Part shown: piece by piece, positions 1 through 11,775 of the stretch
Position numbering within the stretch: position 1 is the first letter of the stretch
Layout of the letters: each line of letters opens with the position of its first letter
Assembly: GCA_022496805.1 (NCBI GenBank)
Contig: CM040104.1
Span: 1,893,150-1,957,149 of the forward strand
DNA: 64,000 bases
Source: Pohlia nutans
Taxonomy: Eukaryota; Streptophyta; Bryopsida; Bryales; Mniaceae
Direction: 5' to 3'
The notes under the pieces: model-generated
What the model saw: the letters and a program-made list of their open reading frames with translations, nothing else
What the model was told of the DNA's origin: nothing
Database searches by the model: none
Program-made: the position numbers and the translations under genes

Positions 1-61
1 CGCAGAAAGTGCATGGCGGATGAGAAAATGGAGTTTGATTTTGTACATCATCCATAAATTA

Positions 62-84
62 AGTGCTTGGGCAGTTAGGGGTAA
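62..84. mobile_element. Possible right end of a piggyBac-type MITE cut by the window edge
   Basis: The sequence GCTTGGGCAGTTAGGGGTAA read on the other strand begins TTACCCCTAACTGCCCAAGC. This matches the inverted ends of complete TTAA elements elsewhere in the window, for example CCCCTAAATGCCCA at 2894. The TTAA is degenerate and the left end would lie before position 1. Confidence 0.3.
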
Positions 85-540
85 TAGAACATACTATGCT
101 CCCATAGGATTTTTTAATTTTTTTTTGGAGAATCTTGCTCATAACTTCTACTCTGTTGAACTAAATGGGGCTTTTTAAATGCCAGTCTATACTGTTCTTA
201 CATAGTGTTGTTTAAATTTGTTTAAATCTTGGCAACTTCTATCTATCTGATGAACATTTATACTTTTAAGTACTAATAATTTAATTCAAAATAATAATTG
301 AATAATGTATTTTTTATGAATATTCAAATTTTTTCTTTTTAAATTTATTTATAAAAAATCTAAATGGTTTTAATGGTATTCAACTGTATAGATGAAATTT
401 AGGGACTATACATTACAACTTTCATATTTTACAAACTGCAAAAAATTCATATAAAACACATATTATAACACATTTAATTTGTAGCAAAAATCATCAGGAA
501 CTTATGGATTGACACGAACCAAATGACATTTTGACGTTGT

Positions 541-900
541 TAATACACCAAAATCACCATATATTGTGGCCCGCAGTATTTACAAGAGGCTTTACTACTA
601 AAAAAAATTCTTCATAATATTGTGGTAAAATTCATTCAAATTGGATGAAAGTATCTTAAAATGGATGAATGTATCCACGACAATCATTCACCCACGATAT
701 ATTGTGAAATCACCATATGTTGTAGGTGTGTGAATGGTGTGGATACATTCATCCAATTGGACAAATTCCCATCCAATTTGAACAATGTTTCATCCAATTT
801 GGATGAATTCTACCATAGTATTTTGAAAGAATAATTATTGATAAAGCCTCTCATAAATACTGTGGCCCACAATATATGGTGATTTCAATGTACCGATTAA
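541..900. mobile_element. Foldback (long inverted repeat) MITE
   Basis: The left arm, from about 550 to 620, contains ATCACCATATATTGTGG and is repeated as an inverted copy at about 820-885 (CCACAATATATGGTGAT). A second inverted pair lies inside: GGATGAATGTATCCAC near 662 and GTGGATACATTCATCC near 738. The whole 350-bp segment could therefore fold back on itself. No coding capacity is seen. Exact ends and target-site duplication are unclear. Confidence 0.6.
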
Positions 901-984
901 GTTAACCAAAAACAAAAGAGGAGCTGAAGAGGAGTTTCCTCTCTATAATTATATTTTTAGACAATCATTGTTCATGAATAGTTT

Positions 985-1110
985 TCATGGTCAGGGCTCT
1001 TGGCTTGGAGGAGCGTGTGGAAACTCTCCTCTAGCATTGGGGAGGTCATGAGTTCCACACTCTCTGGTGGCGCAAGGCCTTGCTTTAGATTATTCTCTAG
1101 CTCATTTAGT
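985..1110. repeat. Dispersed repeat, possible SINE remnant (copy 1)
   Basis: This segment is closely similar to 11665-11775; both contain GTGCAAGGCCTTGCTTTAGAT or a one-base variant of it. It includes a stretch resembling a tRNA-type B box (GGTCATGAGTTCCAC) downstream of a possible A-box-like region (TAGCATTGGGG). This is what a decayed tRNA-derived SINE looks like, but only two copies are visible and no 3' tail is defined. Confidence 0.35.
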
Positions 1111-1729
1111 AGCCTTCAAAAGGGCTACATGTTGATTTCATCCACCTTTATATATGGAGTGACTAATGATTTGTAATTGAATGGGCTATTGAATCAAATA
1201 AACAATTACAAGACACTGTTGAATTGTGACTGAGTGAGTGTTCTGGCTTAATGTCACTTGCCTCCATAGCTACTGATGTGATGTGGAATATCCCACATCA
1301 TTTCATTGGGGATCATTATGTTGGAAGAAGGCAGCAGTCATAGAGGCTACTGAATGTCATGGAAGCTAAAGAAGCTCCCGCAAATGCCACTTGTAGAACA
1401 TGACGGAACAAGAAACCCTCATCTCATCCATCCAAGGATGAATTCATCCACCCAGACAATCATCCATCATCTGTCTCTCTCTGTTCAGTTGTTGCTCCGA
1501 AGACTCCACACAACAGTCAAGTAAGTTAAGTGGTTCTTGTTGCAGCTCCTTCCGATCGCCCCTTCACTTCCGATTGTCAATACAACATTCGAATTATTGT
1601 TCGTGAATCCTTCATTGCAACAGCCCCGAGGACTCCAACGCAATTGTCTCTTTCTTTCATAGGAAGGTCTTACTGAGAAGGAGTCTTACTGAGTTCAGTA
1701 GAAGAGAAAAAAACGAGAGAGTAACAACC
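1111..1729. other. 5' flank of the glyoxalase II gene
   Basis: This is AT-rich intergenic DNA followed by the presumed promoter and 5' UTR of the gene starting at 1730. Pyrimidine-rich stretches (CTGTCTCTCTCTG at about 1471) lie close upstream, as is common in plant 5' leaders. I see no convincing TATA box or transcription start site. Confidence 0.3.
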
Positions 1730-4700
1730 ATGAAGGTGCTCCCTGTGCCGTGCTTGGAGGACAACTACGCCTATTTGTATGTCGATCTCCTTTCTTCCTA
1801 CCTCTCCTCGATCCGCTTCTCACTCTTTGCATGATGCCATGAATGATCTTGGAAATGGTGGAACAATCAATTCGTGAAATTGGCTTTTAGGGTTTCATGT
1901 TTACGCTGAGAGATCGTCTTTTTGCAAGAATCAATCATCATTGAAATAACTGCCTCACCAAGAAATCACGAAGTGCACTATCTTTATGTGTATTAGGGTT
2001 GCATGTACCGAGATTATGCGATATATTTGTTGGATCTTGGATCTTGGGAGTGAAAAACAAAAATTACGAGCACAGTGGTGAATCTGAGAGAAAGTTAGTT
2101 TCAGAAGCTTCAATGAATAACGTATGAATTTTCAAATTTGAAGGGCATAGGGAACCTACTATTTACACTCGAATATCTTTAATTGTTACTCATAGGGAAC
2201 TCTTCAACTCCCATTTGACACTTTGAAAATTTATGTTGGTTTAGAGACGATGGAGTTCAAGTTAAGTGCTAAAACTAGCTGTTGCAAAACGACTACTGTC
2301 ACGGTTGGGTAATACTCCCTCTGTCCAGAAATAACTGTCCTAGTTTTTGGCATTTTTTAGCTTAACGATTTTTTTGGCCCGTCTCAGATTCTCAGTACTC
2401 GAAAAATGGTCTATCTTTAATAGTAGTATGTAGTTTTTGTGTCACTCTCATTGTCCGTCCAGTTTGAAGTGGACAGGGCTCACGTTTGAAGTATAAAACA
2501 TAGGACAAAAACTAGAATAAAAAATGCCAAAAACTAGGACAAATATTTCCGGACAGAGGGAGTAGTTACTTTAGGCGATGCTCTTGTTTGGAAATGATCT
2601 GAAGTCCGAGATCTTTCCTTGGAAAGTGAGCCCTTGTAAATTTGACTCGGGGATCTATGCTTGGACGACTTGGTTTGAGGTGGAGGTTTTTTCTACAATT
2701 TTTAACCATTTTGGTTGGTTTGAACTACTTTGCAGGGTATTTGATGAAGAAACGGGTGATGCAGCGGCGATTGACCCAGTGTGGCCTGACCAAGTGTTGC
2801 AGGCAGCTCAACTGTATGGTGCAAAAATTAAGATGGTTCTCACCACTCACCATCACTGGTACTCTTCTCACTCTGAATTTCTTATAACTTTAACCCCTAA
2901 ATGCCCAAGCATCCAAATAGTGGATGGTGGTTGGTCAAATTCAATTTCAACCTTAAGGATGATTATTTTTACTTTCAAGTCCAACTAAGAAAATGGAGCT
3001 TTTCAAGTCTAGTTTCTACTTCACTTTGTAAATCAGAAAAAATCATAATATTAAGTATTTTATTGCACTTGCAATGTCAAGAGGTCATAATCCAAACTAC
3101 ACTACAAAGCATATGTCATTATCAAATTTCCAAATTTAGAAAATATATTTTAAGTTGAATTTTCTTGTATGGTTCTTCATTGTAACTTGAACCTTTTATA
3201 ATTTTTTTTTGGTTATTTGGAACAATTTTGTAATTTATATGAATTTCTTTGTGTATTTTACTTCAGAAATCATATTAAATTTATAATACATTAATTTTTT
3301 TTGAAAAATTGAGGACCAATAGGAAACATGTGTTCACATTTATTATAAATATTTCAAAAAATATCTCAAAAGCTATTGATGAGCAAACTCCATATGAAAG
3401 TGTTGTTTGACTTTTTTATGAATGCCCTGGGCATTTAGGGGTTAAGAATAAGAAAAAGAAAATGAAAAGAGAAAACTTCCCTGTTGACTTCTGTTTACGG
3501 ATTAGGTAATGACAATTAATTATGGACATGCTTGCAAATAATTTTTGATAACTGTGGCCTTTATTGCCATTAGCAGACATAATGTCAATGAATTTAAATA
3601 GGAAGTGGTCTTGTGCTACAACACTTGCTGGAAATTGAAAGTCTAGTGGGAAGGCAAGAGGTTATGGCAAATTTTGACACATCATTGATAGAGAGCCTAG
3701 AAAAGGTTATGGGTTTTAGTCCTCTCAATCATTGAGACTCTGCCACATCAGCTTCAAAATCCTGTATTGGCATTATGATCACTTATTGTTATCACGAGGG
3801 TGGGAATATAGTTCTATCTTTAGAAAATTTAAAGATACTTTCATATTGTTTGACCACTTGAGTATGTCTTCTTATGGCCTACGTTGCAGAATGTGAAAAT
3901 GAAATTATTGATGCATATTGAGATGGTGAATAGGGATCACGCTGGTGGGAACAATGGTATGAAGAAGCTTCTTAAGGATGTGCCGATATACGGTGGCCTC
4001 AAGGACAAAGTGGAGGGATGCTCACACCCTGTGCGACATGGTGACGAGTTTTCTATTAGTCCTACTATTCGTGTTAAATGCCTCGAGACTCCATGGTAGG
4101 TTCTGTCTTGTAATTTATTTTTATTTATATATATATATATTTTAAATTCTGAGAAAAGATATTTTGGACTGTGACTTTGACTCACGGTTAGTATCATTTC
4201 TGTTCCTGCAAGCCTTGAGTCAGGTAGCTCTGGTGGATCTTAGTTCCTGATACCTTTTTTATTTGTCGGGTGTGCAGCCATACGAAAGGCCACATAAGCT
4301 ACTTCATTACAAGCACACTGGCAGGAGATAAACCTGCCGTGTTCACTGGAGATACTTTGGTGTGCTCTCTCCACCATCCTGTTTCAGTTGCTTGTTGCAT
4401 GTACACCATTGTGCTGAGCATAATTCTCCTGCCTTAATCTGGACTTATCAACCCCTAAGTGTCCTAATAGCCAGGAGTGACCGCTTCCATATCTTTAGGA
4501 GTTGAAATAAATCATTTAGGAAGCTTCAAAGAAGGTAACAAAATGCATCAATAAAAAGAAGAAATTGTGTCCCACATTTTGAATAATAGATATATGTTTT
4601 AGAAGTTACTATAATCAACTATTACCTTCCAAAGTATACTTCCTGTTTTTTGTTTGCACACTTTGAGGTCAAGTCTGAATTTTGGAAGGTGCCAGTACCC

Positions 4701-5722
4701 CTAGTCTATGTGTCAGATATAGGTCTTTCTTGTTGTTTTTTTAAACCAGATGCAATGGGATCGGAGACCCCATTGACTTGTTTTTTAAACTCGTACTCAG
4801 TCATGGCTCAAAGAAGACGAAGTGATGGAAATTGATTGGCTTTCTCTTGTTCGTTTTTTTTCTGTTCCTGTGGCCAGTTCATAGGGGGCTGTGGAAGGTT
4901 TTTCGAGGGGACGCCTGATCAAATGTACGAGTCATTATGCAAGACCCTTGCGTCACTTCCTCCTGAAACTCAAGTTTACTGTGGTCACGAGGTATGCCTT
5001 CATTCGGTTGAGTGGACTGGGAATTAATTGCGTTGACTTATTTTATGACGATCCAATTTACATCTCATCTAGTAAAGACCTTGTCCTATAGCTGGACTAC
5101 TTCGAGGCTGCATTTCCAAGGTTACCATGATTCGTAATTTATATTTTCCTGGAAGATGATGGCATTCTTTTGATATTGAACAACCCCGCTTTATTATTTT
5201 TTCCCTAAGAAGCGGAAGCTGTTTGGTTGCCACTTATTACAGTATACACAGAAGAATTTAGAGTTTGCTTTGACACTGGAACCCAAGAACGAGGCCCTAC
5301 TGAAGAAGATGGAATGGGTGATGCACCAACGAAAACAAAAGCTAGCTACTGTGCCGTCAACAATTGGCGATGAGCTTGAATTTAATCCTTTCATGCGTGT
5401 GGATCTGAAACCTCTTCAGGTTCGCTTCTCTTGATCAAGATTTAAAAACATAAAATAAATCTAACAGACCAATATCTGTGTTATTATTTCAGTGCATATC
5501 TTTCCTTGGATATTGTTGGTAGTTCTCAAATGTATGAGATAGGTATCATCTTTAGTGATCAAATATCAACTAGACCTGTGAAAGTTTCTGTTTGCACCTC
5601 TGCTTATTCAGATTGATTAAAATTTTGTGTATTGCACAACACAGCTGGCCACTGGTCGAGAATCGCCTCTTGAAGTGATGGCAGAAGTAAGGCGCATGAA
5701 AGACAACTACAGGGGCCGCTAG
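1730..5722 (+). CDS. GLX2: Glyoxalase II, cytosolic type (hydroxyacylglutathione hydrolase)
   Basis: Hydrolyses S-D-lactoylglutathione to D-lactate and glutathione, the second step of methylglyoxal detoxification. Seven exons join in phase: 1730-1776, 2736-2858, 3934-4095, 4278-4359, 4878-4991, 5243-5419 and 5645-5722, with GT-AG borders. The total is 783 nt, or 260 residues, about the usual length of the plant cytosolic enzyme. The protein starts [16 protein letters not shown] with no obvious transit peptide, hence the cytosolic call. The metallo-beta-lactamase metal site THHHWDH is rebuilt across the exon 2/3 junction. The later conserved blocks are CHTKGH (exon 3/4), FTGDTLF (exon 4/5), VYCGHEYT (exon 5/6) and NPFMRVD (exon 6). 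It ends [12 protein letters not shown] and TAG. Introns 1 and 2 contain MITEs. No lesion is seen, so I take it as a functional host gene. Confidence 0.95.
2313..2564. mobile_element. Stowaway-like MITE in glyoxalase II intron 1
   Basis: A 248-bp element (2315-2562) begins CTCCCTCTGTCCAGAAATA and ends in the inverted copy TATTTCCGGACAGAGGGAG. It is flanked by TA on both sides (2313-2314 and 2563-2564). The CTCCCTC-type end and TA duplication are the known signature of Stowaway MITEs of the Tc1/mariner superfamily. It has no coding capacity and lies wholly inside an intron. Confidence 0.85.
2890..3445. mobile_element. piggyBac-type MITE in glyoxalase II intron 2
   Basis: TTAA at 2890-2893 is followed by CCCCTAAATGCCCA. 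The inverted copy TGGGCATTTAGGGG precedes TTAA at 3442-3445. The 556-bp element has a perfect 14-bp inverted repeat and the TTAA target duplication typical of the piggyBac superfamily. It has no transposase. Internal sequence is shared with the region at about 9340-9720, so the family has several members here. Confidence 0.85.
4448..4505. mobile_element. Possible deletion remnant of a piggyBac-type MITE in glyoxalase II intron 4
   Basis: TCAACCCCTAAGTGTCC and, 58 bp away, ATATCTTTAGGAGTTGA look like the two ends of a TTAA element with little left between them. Both flanking tetramers have mutated from TTAA in matching ways (TCAA and TTGA). The similarity is short and may be chance. Confidence 0.3.
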
Positions 5723-6464
5723 AGCCTGCGTACAGAGGGAGCTCATGTCTGATGAGGAAGATAGGTAAACTTCAATGAGCTTTGATCTAATGTTACATAT
5801 TCTCTATCAAGCTGTTGATGTATGACGAATGGAGAATTATAGATCGTTTATGAAGTTCGTAACTTAGCATATTTGGTAGTAAGGTCGTCTGCTCTCAGTT
5901 ATATCTAGAATTAGTGTACATGACTAATGATTATAGGAAACAAGCTATTAGAGTTCTTCCAAATACTGCATGTATGATTGGCAAACACGACAACATAGTT
6001 GCAAACTCCTTTCGAATTTGCCTCTTCTCATGTTGAGCGCTCCTTTCGCTTCTTCTCATAACATATTGAGTCATAGAAAGCTCCTTTTCTGCTTTTGTAT
6101 TTTACTTCTTTAAAAGCCTTTAGGGGCTTATGCTGGTCTTCTTGTCACAATGGTGTTCTGAATTTTTGATGAGAAGAATTTTAAGAGGGTTTTTTTTTTT
6201 CAATGCTTGACTTGGTCAAACTTTGATACTTAATTATTTAACCCTACTTTATATACTCTAAAAGATTGAGGCTTACCTTCTAAAGCATAAGCATAGATTG
6301 TCAAAAGCAAATGGCAAGTCTAATTTTGGAGAGTTCACGTTTTTCTGTTCCACAAGAATGCAGGTTTTTATGCTTACATAGAAACTTCTCACTAGAACAA
6401 GGGTGGTACATATGAAGATCGTAAGTTAATAGGTCAGGCATGCATCAGTCAAGCACAACTACTT

Positions 6465-6850
6465 CAAATCACAAAAAAATAAAAATTAGAAGTGAAAGAT
6501 TACTTGATTGTGCAACTTTTCTTAGTTAAACAAAACTCAAAATAAGTAAGTCTACTATGCACAAAATAATGAGCTTTGAAATTCTGATCACAACACATTT
6601 TCTTGCTATTCAACTCATGCACATCCTTCACAACCTTACTGAATTTTTTTCAAATCTCATGAGTAAAAACTTCAAATCACAAATTTCTTTTAAGAGGTGG
6701 AAGATGATTTGACCTTTTAACTTTTCTTAGTTGAACACTTTTTAAAATAAGTTCATTTGCTATGCTCAATTGTGCACCAAAATCTATTGAGAGTATAATG
6801 TAGTGAAAACTTACATGGGCTTGCAAGTTCTTATTCCATATCATTTGGTA
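6465..6850. repeat. Direct repeat, copy 1 (two internal units)
   Basis: The units start near CTTCAAATCACAAA at about 6465 and 6671. They contain AACTCAAAATAAGTAAGTCT and CATGGGCTTGCAAGTTCT, which also occur at 8378-8800. Divergence between copies suggests an old duplication or an unclassified AT-rich element. Confidence 0.55.
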
Positions 6851-8377
6851 GTGATTTAGAATGAGTTTGATGTGATACTTTGGAAAAGTTCTATCATTTT
6901 GAATTTTGCAAGAGATGGAAAAGCAATCATTTTTTTTGCATATTTTATGTGGAAACAAAAAGGTAGTGCATCATATTTTGTAATATATTAAAATAGCATT
7001 TCGAGTGCACTATAGATTATACTATAAAGTGGGATTGTACCATATATCTCAAATTAAGAAACAACCATTAGAATTGTACAACTCATTTTCTGACTCTTCA
7101 ATCAATGAAGTTCCAAACATCAATGAACATTTATGATAATGGATAGTTGATCTTTGGACATATGTCCCTTTATGTTGAGCTAGAACTAGCATTTTAAATG
7201 TTGAATGTAAGATGTAAGAGAAAACATGATAAATGGGAGTTTTGAATTTGAAAAATAGGCTTAGAAAATGTAGAAAGTGGTGCATTGCCATATTGCCAAG
7301 TGTCATAACCAGAATGATTGTGTGACAATTATAGGCTCTTCTATCCTCACAGATCTTAAGTTTTTATCATAGTTTTACCTAAAAATCAAGATACACCTAT
7401 GGGTTAATTATATGTGAAATCTACATGCAAGTGAGTACACTTGGACCCCTTTAACCTTGAAAGGATAAATCTATGACCATTTAGAATAGTAAATTGAAGG
7501 CATCTAGCATTAAGGGAAAATCATCTATTGACCATATTATTGGCAATTGCGTCTAAATAAAGTTAGTATGACTTCTAAATCATCACTTGAGATTATCATG
7601 TAGAGTTGTCGCACTATCTATAGATTAAGCACAATTGTTATACATTAAATCTATGTTAGCCATTTTTGTGGAACCCTAGGTACTCATATTCAGTTAAGAA
7701 GGCCAAGGTACACAAGTACAATCTATAGGTGAGTCACCAAATAATAGTTCACTTGCATCTCAAAAAATTCTAAACAAATCCAAGCATTATTTAGGAGTTA
7801 TATCAATCTGATAAAAATTCATCCACCTGTAAATTAATATAGATACCAATGATGGGCTAGATAACGGCAAAGGTAGTTTGATTCTAGAAATATTCCTAGA
7901 TTTTAACTACCTTTACCTAAAAGTAAGGTTTTTGAAATATTGGGGTAGTCTAGATTCACCTACCATTGGCAATATTTGGCCCATTCCTTACTGTACCGTC
8001 GTAGCAGCTTCGTCAATTCTTTGACAAATAATTAATATTTTTGAAAAAGTCATGTTAGGCTACCCAAAATGGAGCTTTATAAAATTTAATATACAAGAAA
8101 AATGAATAATGGTATTTTTGACTGTCATCCAAAGTAATGTTCATTCAAAGTGGTTTCATTGAGATTTGAGAACTATTCATTCAAGAATTGTGGTTTAGGG
8201 ATAACTTCATGTACTTGACTAAATACCACAAGTGTGGTAAAGTCTTGTGCTTTATACAAAATTCAAGGCACTAGTGCCAACAATGAATTGTAGGATATGT
8301 AGAATTCTCACTTCTTGTTCTTTCTTAATCACCAATTAAACTCCTTTACAAAAATGTGAATAACTTAAGTATAAATA

Positions 8378-8800
8378 CTTCAAATCACAAAATTCTTTTT
8401 AGAGGTGAAAGTTTACTTGAAATTGAAAGTATTTTTAGTTTTAGAAAAACTCAAAATAAGTAAGTCTACTGCATGTATACAGAATTGAGCCTCGAAAGTC
8501 TAATCACAACGCATTTTCTTCTCATTAAATCATGCACATTCTTCACCTCACTGAATTTTGTCCATATCTCATGCATAAAAAATTCAAATCACAAAATTAG
8601 ATTTAGAGGTTAAAGACAACTTGACCTTCTAACTTCTCTTAGTTGAAAACATTTCAAAATAAGATCATTTGCTATGATCAATTGTAGCATAATCTATGCA
8701 CCAAAATCTACTAAAAAATATGGTGCGGTGAGAATTCACTCATGGGCTTGCAAGTTCTCCTTATCCCATATCATTTGAGAGTGACTTGGAATGAATTTGA
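8378..8800. repeat. Direct repeat, copy 2 (two internal units)
   Basis: This is the second copy of the 6465-6850 block, in the same orientation and order. Shared strings include AACTCAAAATAAGTAAGTCT and CATGGGCTTGCAAGTTCT. No inverted ends or coding capacity are visible. Confidence 0.55.
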
Positions 8801-9804
8801 TCACAAGGTCAGCTCTTTCTCCTCTACAATTTACACTTGATTATCCAAATAATATTAAAAAATATGAAAATTGTAAATTTTCAACATTTTGTCAATTTCA
8901 AAAAATAATTTATATGAAATTCAAAAAATACTTCTTGCAATTTTAAAAAACTGACATGTTCTTTTTTAAATATTTAATGCCGAAGCAATAGGTGAGGCCC
9001 ACTACCACTTATAATGACTCTAATTCATTCATTTCACTAAGACCTGTATAATACCAGTACAACACTGCTCCTACAGCATCCCGGAGGATGCATCCTTAAA
9101 CATCGTTGTAGCAATATACTAGCAAATGGATGTAACTTTTCCAAAGTGAACTCAATTATCACAGAGTAGATGAAGGAACTTTCATCCAATTCAATTTGTG
9201 AAGACTCTTTGTTGGTCATGCCACCTCTTCGAATTAAATTAAGGTCATTCAAACTAATTTTGGATTTTACATGAGGTCCCAACTACACAAAGAGTTGTAA
9301 AAACGGTTCACCGTGTAGTGTATTTTGGATTTTTTTTTCTCCTACTTCAACTAAATTTAGACCATGAAAATGAGTTCTATTGCATTTGAGCCTACCTAAC
9401 AAAATGAAGCTTACCAAGTCTAGTTTTTACTCCACTTTAAATTTTGGGAAAACTCTGAAAATTGAGTGTTTTATTGGAATTACAAGTTTCGTGGATATTA
9501 TTATGGTGTAATGATTTTCTAAATTTAGATACACAGATGATTTTCATTTATTGTACTTTTCTTCATTGTAGTTTATACCTTTGGTTAAAAAATTGGATTT
9601 TGTAATTGATATGAATTTTCTTTACGATCACTTCAAAAAATCATAGTAATTTCAAATTTCACCAAAATTTATGAAAAATCCATGGTGTATAGTAGCCATG
9701 TGGCTTCATCTACTAAAAATATAAAAAAGAATTCTTATCTTGTTTATAGTGGAAAAATCGAGTGTGACAAGTAAAGCATGATTCCATAGTCATAGGCTAG
9801 ACGT

Positions 9805-10969
9805 TTAACCCCTAAAGGACTGTAAGGCCCCCACGCGGCTTCTGGAACTAGAAAGTGAGAAAATTCGGGATCTTGGGCTTTGAATTATAGGATGAGCAAC
9901 AAGGAGACCCTAGCTCTTTTTGAGAGCTGAATCTGTAGGTACTTATTAATCAAAATTTCATCAAGTGAGCGATTTTTGGTGATTTTTTAAGTTGCAAGGA
10001 GGGTATTTAGGTGTCACTTCAGACCCTCATATCTTCCTCCTCACATCTCCAAATTACTTGAAATTTTTATCACATGTTTAGAATGATGATCTCTACTCAC
10101 AGTAAAAATTTCAGAATTTTTAGAGCACTTTTGAACAATCCGATTTCATCATGTGTACAAAATACCCCAAACAAGTTCCATCAATCTTCTCAACGGTGGC
10201 ATTTTCTCAAAAATTGTGCAATTTTGTTGATCCTTTTTTCATAAAAAAGCTATGTAAGTCTTCTTTAACCCCTAAACGTACAAAGGTGTCCCTAGAATTG
10301 GCAATTTGAGAAAAATCATCATAAAGTACCATTTAGAAGAATATTTTGGAATAGATATACAAATGAAAGTTCTAGATTTTGAATTTTAGATTCCATCCGT
10401 ACCGTTCGATTCACTAACACTATCACCAATATTTAATTATAAAATTTGAAAGTTAAAATTTGAAATTCCTTCTAAATTCGATTACAAACAAAATATTAAT
10501 ATTTTTTGAGTAAAATTTGTTGGAATGAATTTGAAATGAGATACTCTTAAACATGGTGAATTTTTGAAATTTTTGTGTTTTTTAAATCTATGACCTCATT
10601 TTTGCAAGGCCACTTTTGAACTACAGTCAATGCAATTTTGGCTTGGTCAACGACTTGACATACTTCTACATCTGTAATTTTAGAAAAATATGTAATCAAG
10701 TATGACTAAATCCAATTGTTAGATAGGACAACAACTTGATGAAGAATCTCCAAAAAATTGGATGACTTTCATCCAAGCATTGATGAAAACGTGAGAAGGG
10801 TTTGAATCTGTTAGTCGTCCACTTTATGGACGCTCTGACGTTTAGGAGTTAATTTCAACAGTGCTAATCGTCAAAATTACCCCACACCAATGAGGAATTG
10901 AGCTTGCTACTAGAGCTAGTCAAAAAAACAAGAGCTAAGTTCAACACCCCCCGGTCCTTTAGGGGTTAA
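9805..10969. mobile_element. piggyBac-type MITE, interrupted by a nested copy
   Basis: TTAA at 9805-9808 is followed by CCCCTAAAGGAC. The inverted copy GTCCTTTAGGGG lies just before TTAA at 10966-10969. The element spans 1165 bp because another TTAA element (10265-10852) has inserted into it. It has no transposase. Confidence 0.75.
10265..10852. mobile_element. piggyBac-type MITE nested inside another
   Basis: TTAA at 10265-10268 is followed by CCCCTAAACGT. The inverted end ACGTTTAGGAG precedes TTAA at 10849-10852, with one mismatch in the 11-bp inverted repeat. Its left part matches the truncated copy at 36700-37000, seen in reverse orientation there. Confidence 0.75.
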
Positions 10970-11051
10970 GGGTTAAACCTTGGAATCATGTGTGTTCATG
11001 ACCCCTTTTAAAATACCCCTTGTTCAATTATTATATTATTATATTCGTTCA

Positions 11052-11119
<68 letters not shown>

Positions 11120-11120
11120 A
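11052..11120. repeat. Compound microsatellite (TG)n(TA)n(TG)n
   Basis: A run of TG dinucleotides passes into about twelve TA dinucleotides and then back into TG. The TA core is self-complementary and could extrude a hairpin. Short open frames read through it are artefacts of the repeat. Confidence 0.9.
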
Positions 11121-11664
11121 GAGAATATGCAAGCCTATTTTCAACCCTAAGTATACTTCTTGTATGTATACAGAGTACAGTAATGTTCAAAATAATCCTC
11201 CTATTCTACACTCACATGATTCCTCACACATAAAAGAGTGCACCCCTAAATAGAGCATCCACACTCTTCTCCTTCATTTCACTCCTTGACCACTATCATC
11301 ACAGTCAAAATTTGGTGTCTCAAACTGTCGTCTCCAAACCCTCTATATAGTCCGTGAATCAATCATAATCACTATATCTCAACCTCCGTAGAAAAACTAA
11401 ACTGGCTAAAAATAGTCATTATGGACCCTATATTATCGAATGCAGTAAAACAATAAAACTCGATTTTTGAGCGATCTAGGAAAGCCACCCCAAATTCTAT
11501 TTTTAGCCAATTTAGTTTTTCCACAGAAGGTGAGATATAGGGGTAATCATTTGAGCTGACCAAAAACAACCAGCCAACTCTGTTGACTCTATGCAGAGTC
11601 TATCACCCAATATTATCAATATCTCACACAAATTGTGCATGAATAGTCCTTTGATCCCCCCATA

Positions 11665-11775
11665 AATAGTCCCTTGAGCTAGGAGGAACTTGTGGGAACT
11701 CTCCTTTAGCATTGAGGACATCACGAGTTCCACTCCCACCGGCGGTGCAAGGCCTTGCTTTAGATTATTTGCCAA
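11665..11775. repeat. Dispersed repeat, possible SINE remnant (copy 2)
   Basis: This is the second copy of the segment at 985-1110, with the shared strings GGTGCAAGGCCTTGCTTTAG and CTCTCCTTTAGCATTGAGG (a variant of the first copy). The B-box-like part reads ATCACGAGTTCCAC. See copy 1 for alternatives. Confidence 0.35.

Larger units (their letters stand above)
5723..9804. other. AT-rich intergenic region with duplicated blocks
   Basis: No convincing gene is present; all open frames are short and lack recognisable domains. A block at about 6465-6850 recurs in direct orientation at about 8378-8800, and each block holds two related units of about 200-230 bp. The 9340-9720 stretch resembles the inside of the MITE at 2890-3445. 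The remainder shows nothing I can identify. Confidence 0.5.
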
